In this document: positions 3,692 to 6,871 of the stretch, one piece after another | Numbering within the stretch: the first letter of the stretch is position 1 | Layout of the letters: every line of letters starts with the position of its first letter | Assembly: GCA_031278795.1 (NCBI GenBank) | Contig: JAITJT010000075.1 | Location: forward strand, 1-6,871 | Direction of reading: 5' to 3' | DNA: 6,871 bases | Origin: Deltaproteobacteria bacterium | Lineage (GTDB): Bacteria; Desulfobacterota; Desulfarculia; Adiutricales; Adiutricaceae | Notes under the pieces: generated by a model | Databases searched by the model: none | What the model was told of the DNA's origin: nothing | What the model saw: the letters and a program-made list of their open reading frames with translations, nothing else | Program-made: the position numbers and the translations under genes

Positions 3692-4912
3692 ATGCCACAA
3701 GATCTATTCGAGTTTCAGAGGATGAACCGCCTTCCCCCCTATGTCTTCGCCACGGTCAATGAGTTCAAGATGACCGCCCGCAGGGCCGGGGCCGATATCG
3801 TGGATCTAGGCATGGGAAACCCCGACTTGGGGACTCCTCCGCACATAGTGGAGAAACTCATCGAGGCCGCTAGCAAGGACACTAACCACCGTTATTCGGC
3901 ATCCAAGGGCATAACCAAGCTCAGGCACGCCATCGCGGCTTGGTACCAGAGGCGCTTTGACGTGAGCCTGGATCCAGATAGCGAGACGGTGGTGACCCTG
4001 GGCGCCAAGGAGGGCTTGGCCCACCTGACGCTGGCCACCATCACCCCGGGTGAGGTGGTGCTGGCGCCGGATCCCACCTATCCTATCCACTCCTTTGCGG
4101 CAATCATCGCCGGAGGCGACCTTAGGTCCGTTCCCATAGGCCCGGAGAGGGATTTTATGGCGGATCTGCAGATAGCGGTGCGGCAGACCTGGCCCAGGCC
4201 GAGGATGCTGGTCATCTCCTTTCCCCACAACCCCACCGGGGCCGTGGTGACCCATGAGTTCTTCGAGAAGCTGGTGGATTTCTGCCGCTCCGAGCGCATT
4301 CTCATTGTCCATGACCTGGCCTACGCCGACCTCTGTTTTGACGGCTACAAAGCCCCCAGCGTCCTGGCTGTCAAAGGCGCCAAGGATATAGCCGTGGAGG
4401 CCTTCTCCCTTTCCAAGAGCTACTCCATGGCCGGCTGGAGGGTGGGCTTCATCTGCGGAAACCCCAAGATGGTGGCGGCATTGACCCGCATCAAGAGCTA
4501 TTTGGACTATGGGGCCTTCCAGCCCATCCAGATAGCGGCCATCATAGCTCTAAACGGCCCCCAGGACTGTGTCCAAGAAATAGTTAACACCTATAGAGAG
4601 AGAAGGGATGTACTGGTGGAGGGCCTCTCCAAGGCCAACTGGCAGGTTACCGCCCCCAAGGGCGGTATGTTCCTGTGGGCATCCATCCCCAAGGAGTTCC
4701 AGGCCTTGGGATCGGTTGAGTTCGCCAAATCCCTCATCACCCACGCCAAGGTGGCCGTCTCACCAGGTTTGGGATTCGGCTCAGGCGGAGAGGGCTTCGT
4801 GCGCTTCGCCCTGGTGGAGAATGTCCAGCGCATCCGTCAGGCCACCCGCTCAATAAAGAGAGCCCTTACTTCCATGCCCAGGGAGAACGCTGATATTAAG
4901 CTTGCTCTGTAG
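3692..4912 (+). CDS. alaC: Alanine aminotransferase, AlaC type (class I/II PLP)
   Basis: This 406-residue cytosolic PLP enzyme should interconvert alanine + 2-oxoglutarate and pyruvate + glutamate. It resembles E. coli AlaC along its whole length and is almost as long (412): the opening RLPPYVF (13-19), MGNPD (41-45), the cofactor-binding Asn in PHNPTG (N180), D208 and Y211 in HDLAYADL, the Schiff-base lysine K242 in [12 protein letters not shown] with phosphate-binding R250, and the substrate-carboxylate arginine R371 in FVRFALVEN. All expected residues are present. I chose the ATG at 3692 because homology begins just after it and AAAGGAA (3673-3679) lies upstream, though 13 bases away, a long spacing. 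The same frame stays open back to a TTG at 3617, but those 25 residues come from the repeat region and look non-coding. The related LL-diaminopimelate aminotransferase (DapL) is the main alternative and is less similar. The 3' end sits in a tandem duplication. Confidence 0.87.
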   Translation: MPQDLFEFQRMNRLPPYVFATVNEFKMTARRAGADIVDLGMGNPDLGTPPHIVEKLIEAASKDTNHRYSASKGITKLRHAIAAWYQRRFDVSLDPDSETVVTLGAKEGLAHLTLATITPGEVVLAPDPTYPIHSFAAIIAGGDLRSVPIGPERDFMADLQIAVRQTWPRPRMLVISFPHNPTGAVVTHEFFEKLVDFCRSERILIVHDLAYADLCFDGYKAPSVLAVKGAKDIAVEAFSLSKSYSMAGWRVGFICGNPKMVAALTRIKSYLDYGAFQPIQIAAIIALNGPQDCVQEIVNTYRERRDVLVEGLSKANWQVTAPKGGMFLWASIPKEFQALGSVEFAKSLITHAKVAVSPGLGFGSGGEGFVRFALVENVQRIRQATRSIKRALTSMPRENADIKLAL

Positions 4913-4944
4913 GGGAGAACGCTGATATCAAGCTTGCACTGTAG
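4881..4944. repeat. 32-bp tandem duplication across the alaC stop codon
   Basis: Bases 4881-4912 and 4913-4944 are head-to-tail copies differing at two of 32 positions. The first copy encodes the last ten codons plus the TAG stop. The second copy, stop included, is left downstream as non-coding DNA. The period is not a multiple of three. It looks like a slippage or unequal-recombination event that happened without harming the protein. Confidence 0.9.
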
Positions 4945-5003
4945 GGCATAAAGCATATTTTTTTCTTTCAATTGCTATTATTTCAGCGACTTATAAGCAA
5001 AAG

Positions 5004-5035
5004 AGGCGTGGGCCTAGGGCCCACGCCTTTTTTTT
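5004..5035. terminator. Strong bidirectional intrinsic terminator
   Basis: AGGCGTGGGCC (5004-5014) and GGCCCACGCCT (5018-5028) form a perfect 11-bp, mostly G-C stem with loop TAG, followed by eight T (5028-5035). A-rich sequence on the left pairs with the T tract and reads as TCTTTT on the minus strand. It lies between two converging genes and should serve both: alaC from the left and the NtrC-family regulator from the right. Confidence 0.9.
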
Positions 5036-5087
5036 GCGGTTTATGGAGGGTTTTGCTGGATATTGTTGTTGGATGTTTTTTTGGCTT

Positions 5088-5109
5088 AGGACTAGCTATA
5101 GCTAGTCCT
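5088..5109. other. 22-bp perfect palindrome at the 3' end of the regulator gene
   Basis: The half-site AGGACTAGCTA is followed directly by its exact complement, making an uninterrupted 22-bp palindrome seven bases beyond the stop codon of the minus-strand regulator. As RNA it would form a tight hairpin with a small AT loop. It lacks a T tract on the minus strand (an A run follows), so it is not a normal terminator. The nearby terminator at 5004-5035 already fills that role. It may be a protein-binding site or a 3' mRNA-stability hairpin. Confidence 0.5.
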
Positions 5110-5116
5110 TTGGCCT

Positions 5117-6652
5117 CTAGCCCAGGGCGCTGGCGGTGGACTCAAGGTTCGCGCTGTACTCGTTTAGCTTGTTTCTGAGGGTTCTTACGCTAATACCTAA
5201 AAGTCTAGCCGCGTGGGTGCGGTTACCGGAGGTTTGGGTAAGGGCCTTTCCTATGAGGCGCTTCTCCATCTCGTCTATGGTCATGATGGGCATGTCCGCG
5301 CTAGGGGTGTCAAGAATGGCGTCATGGGAGCTGTCACGGGCTTCTGGAGAGGCGTTTTGGGGCGAGCTGGAGCTATCTTCCATCTTCTCGAGGGCGCTTT
5401 TGGAGGAAGAGGCGCTTTGAGCTTGTTTAGTTACGGCTGGGTGTTTGAGCCTCTTGGCGCTCACTTCCAAGGCCGCCATGAAGCCGCTCTCGTCCATGAA
5501 GATATCAGAGGGCTCAATGGAAGGGCCTCCGGCCATTAGGACGGCTCTGGCCATGGTGTTTTCCAGCTCGCGGATGTTACCTGGCCAGGGGTGCTTGTGG
5601 AGTATGTCCATGGCGCCCGGGCTAATCTCTCTCGCCTCGCGGTTATTGAGTCTAGCGTATTTTTCTAAGAAGAACTGGGCCAGAGGGGCTATGTCCTCGG
5701 GCCTTTCTTTTAAGGATGGGATAAAGAAGGGCATGACGTTGAGGCGGTAGTAGAGGTCTCCCCTGAACTTTCCATCATCCACCCAGGTCTTTAGCTTGCG
5801 GTTGGTGGTGGCTATTACCCTCACGTCTATCTTATGGGGGCCCTTGCCACCCACCGGGTCGATTTCACCTTCCTGGAGCACTCTTAGAAGTTTCGCCTGG
5901 AGCGAGATGTCCATCTCGCTTATCTCATCAAGGAGGATGGTACCTCCCGAGGCCAGGTCGAATTTACCGGGTTTACGGGCCAAGGCGCCTGTGAAGGCGC
6001 CCTTCTCGTGCCCAAAGAGCTCGCTTTCCAGTAAGCTCTCCGGAAGTCCCGCGCAGTTTACCGCCACAAAGGGCCCCAGTGCCCTGTCTGAGTGCTTATG
6101 AATGAAGCGGGCCAGGAGCTCCTTACCTGTGCCACTTTCACCTTCCAAGAGCACTGTGGCGTTGGATCTGGCCATGCTCATGGCTAGGTTAAGAAGTCGC
6201 TCCATGATTTGGGACTTGTGCACAATCTGGCGCTCATCCTGGCTATCGCCTTCTACGCGGCTATTTTCCCTCTGGGCGTGTTCAGTTTCTTGGCTTAATA
6301 CCCTCAGGATGGTCTCATCCACGATACCCGCCGGAAAGGGCTTCACCAGGTAGTCCTGGGCACCTTCGCGCATGGCGGCCACGGCCTCGTCCAGGCCTCC
6401 TCCGGAGGACATGATGACCACTGGCACCTCGGGCCTCTGCTTCTTGATGGCCTTGAGGAGCTTGAGGCCTCCGCCTCTACTTAGCCTTAGATCGCAAAAG
6501 ACCAGATCGAATCTCTCGTCTTGGAACTTGCGCATGGCCTCCTCCGAGTCCTCGGCCAGCTCCACCGCGTGGCCCAGTCTGGTTATGGCCGTGAAGAGGG
6601 CTTGACGCATGTTTCTGTCGCTTTCAGCCGCCAGGATATGTCTTGAACTCAT
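5117..6652 (-). CDS. NtrC-family sigma-54-dependent response regulator
   Basis: This 511-residue regulator should be phosphorylated by a partner kinase and then drive sigma-54 RNA polymerase by ATP hydrolysis. The receiver (about 4-120) has phospho-acceptor D54, S82/S83 at the switch position and K104. Its acidic pocket reads E10-S11-D12 where NtrC has Asp at 10-12. The AAA+ domain (about 145-375) is complete: Walker A GESGTGKE (171-178), GAFTGA (218-223) for sigma-54 contact, Walker B ILLDE (239-243), TTN (282-284), arginines 297 and 303, and PGNIRELEN (357-365). A Ser-rich linker (about 398-455) leads to the Fis-type helix-turn-helix GNRTHAARLLGISVRTLRNKLNEY (476-499), split here as 476-487 and 488-499. 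I chose the ATG at 6652 because GAGG (6659-6662) lies six bases before it. A TTG at 6664 overlaps that site and is unlikely. The C-terminus resembles flagellar FlbD/FlgR or AtoC-like proteins, but the target is unknown. Confidence 0.93.
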   Translation of the reverse strand: MSSRHILAAESDRNMRQALFTAITRLGHAVELAEDSEEAMRKFQDERFDLVFCDLRLSRGGGLKLLKAIKKQRPEVPVVIMSSGGGLDEAVAAMREGAQDYLVKPFPAGIVDETILRVLSQETEHAQRENSRVEGDSQDERQIVHKSQIMERLLNLAMSMARSNATVLLEGESGTGKELLARFIHKHSDRALGPFVAVNCAGLPESLLESELFGHEKGAFTGALARKPGKFDLASGGTILLDEISEMDISLQAKLLRVLQEGEIDPVGGKGPHKIDVRVIATTNRKLKTWVDDGKFRGDLYYRLNVMPFFIPSLKERPEDIAPLAQFFLEKYARLNNREAREISPGAMDILHKHPWPGNIRELENTMARAVLMAGGPSIEPSDIFMDESGFMAALEVSAKRLKHPAVTKQAQSASSSKSALEKMEDSSSSPQNASPEARDSSHDAILDTPSADMPIMTIDEMEKRLIGKALTQTSGNRTHAARLLGISVRTLRNKLNEYSANLESTASALG

Positions 6653-6688
6653 GGAACACCTCAAAATATTTTTTCTTTGTCTACCGCG

Positions 6689-6707
6689 CTCTATCTTTTA
6701 GATAGAG
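6689..6707 (-). promoter_or_regulatory. Hairpin CTCTATCT/AGATAGAG in the regulator leader
   Basis: Perfect 8-bp arms with a three-base loop lie about 37 bases upstream of the regulator start on the minus strand. No T tract follows. It may be an operator, or an mRNA-processing or stability hairpin in the kinase-regulator transcript. Confidence 0.4.
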
Positions 6708-6732
6708 ACCTTCCTAAAACGCTTAAATGATT

Positions 6733-6745
6733 AGGCTATTAGCCT
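6733..6745. promoter_or_regulatory. Palindrome AGGCTA-T-TAGCCT
   Basis: Exact 6-bp half-sites flank one central base, in the kinase-regulator gap. It abuts the next inverted repeat, so the two stems could stack in RNA, or it could be a dimer-binding site. Confidence 0.35.
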
Positions 6746-6778
6746 TTCACTAAGCTGAAATACAAAAGTCTAAGTGAA
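6746..6778. other. Inverted repeat TTCACTAAG/CTAAGTGAA
   Basis: Eight of nine positions pair (6746-6754 with 6770-6778, one A-A mismatch) across a 15-base loop. It lies between the kinase stop and the regulator start. Confidence 0.35.
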
Positions 6779-6784
6779 TAAGTC

Positions 6785-6804
6785 CCAGTGTCAGTTGATA
6801 CTGG
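6785..6804 (-). other. Hairpin spanning the kinase stop codon
   Basis: CCAGTGTCA (6785-6793) pairs with TGATACTGG (6796-6804) in eight Watson-Crick pairs plus one G-T. The last inner pair may not form because only two bases would remain in the loop. The stem includes the TGA stop (6791-6793) of the upstream minus-strand gene. No T tract follows on the minus strand. Confidence 0.35.
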
Positions 6805-6871
6805 AGGAGCCTAACTGATCGCCAGATGGAATGTAGGGGAAGACCACCTTCACCCTGGCTCCCAAATCACC
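6791..6871 (-). CDS. C-terminal end of probable sensor histidine kinase (partial)
   Basis: The last 26 codons of a minus-strand gene enter from the right edge and end in TGA at 6791-6793. The visible residues begin GDLGARVKVVFPYIP, which fits the closing strand of a histidine-kinase ATPase domain (usually G.G..f.v.lP after the G2 box), followed by a short polar tail ending SSSIN. The catalytic boxes lie outside the window, so the call rests on this short match and on position. A kinase directly upstream of an NtrC-type regulator, on the same strand, is the classical arrangement. The 138-base gap to the regulator start is longer than usual for coupled genes and holds four hairpins. Codon use (AGG, GTC, ATC) agrees with its neighbours. 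Confidence 0.6.
   Translation of the reverse strand, partial: GDLGARVKVVFPYIPSGDQLGSSSIN

Noticed and set aside
5082..5097. Sigma-54-like TGGC..GC promoter on the plus strand
   Set aside because: It has GG and GC ten bases apart, but little other consensus, and it points into the 3' end of an opposing gene inside a palindrome.
6653..6664. TTG start for the response regulator
   Set aside because: The TTG overlaps the GAGG ribosome site of the ATG at 6652, which is also where receiver homology begins.

Overview
The window looks like a bacterial chromosome, most probably a proteobacterium. A deltaproteobacterial (Desulfobacterota) affiliation is plausible. This rests on the close AlaC-type aminotransferase match, the NtrC-family regulator with a Fis-type helix-turn-helix of the kind common in that group, and Shine-Dalgarno-led genes. 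This assignment is low-confidence. Coding regions are moderately GC-rich, with heavy AGG (Arg) and frequent ATA (Ile) codons. Intergenic DNA is AT-rich, long and full of inverted and direct repeats. Only about 60% of the window is convincingly coding, which is low for a free-living bacterium and could reflect genome decay, many regulatory RNAs, or both.

Layout: 1-1311 holds no convincing gene. It is AT-rich with short repeats and ends in a hairpin that may control translation of the next gene. 1312-1785 (+) encodes an orphan GyrI-like/Cass2-type effector-binding protein. 1786-2483 is a densely structured intergenic region. It has several hairpins, a reasonable sigma-70 promoter (1996-2024), a 90-nt inverted-repeat element that folds as a three-way junction (2108-2197), and a weak terminator-like hairpin (2325-2347). 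Together these could be a small structured RNA or the leader of the next gene. 2484-3245 (+) encodes a TetR-family regulator followed by a very long terminator hairpin. 3246-3691 is intergenic with repeats and a candidate promoter. 3692-4912 (+) encodes an AlaC-like alanine aminotransferase whose 3' end, including the stop codon, is tandemly duplicated. A strong bidirectional terminator (5004-5035) and a 22-bp perfect palindrome separate it from the converging gene. 5117-6652 (-) encodes a sigma-54-dependent NtrC-family response regulator. 6791-6871 (-) is the 3' tail of what is probably its partner histidine kinase, cut by the window edge.

How the parts may fit: the kinase tail and response regulator look like one two-component operon, transcribed leftward, with a hairpin-rich 138-nt gap between them. 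The effector-binding protein and the TetR regulator are neighbours on the same strand and both belong to small-molecule-sensing families, but a 698-bp gap separates them, so a common pathway is only conjecture. The aminotransferase appears to be a separate unit linking pyruvate/alanine and glutamate metabolism. The best candidate for something undescribed is the structured stretch 1996-2347, followed by the possible anti-Shine-Dalgarno switch at 1235-1304.
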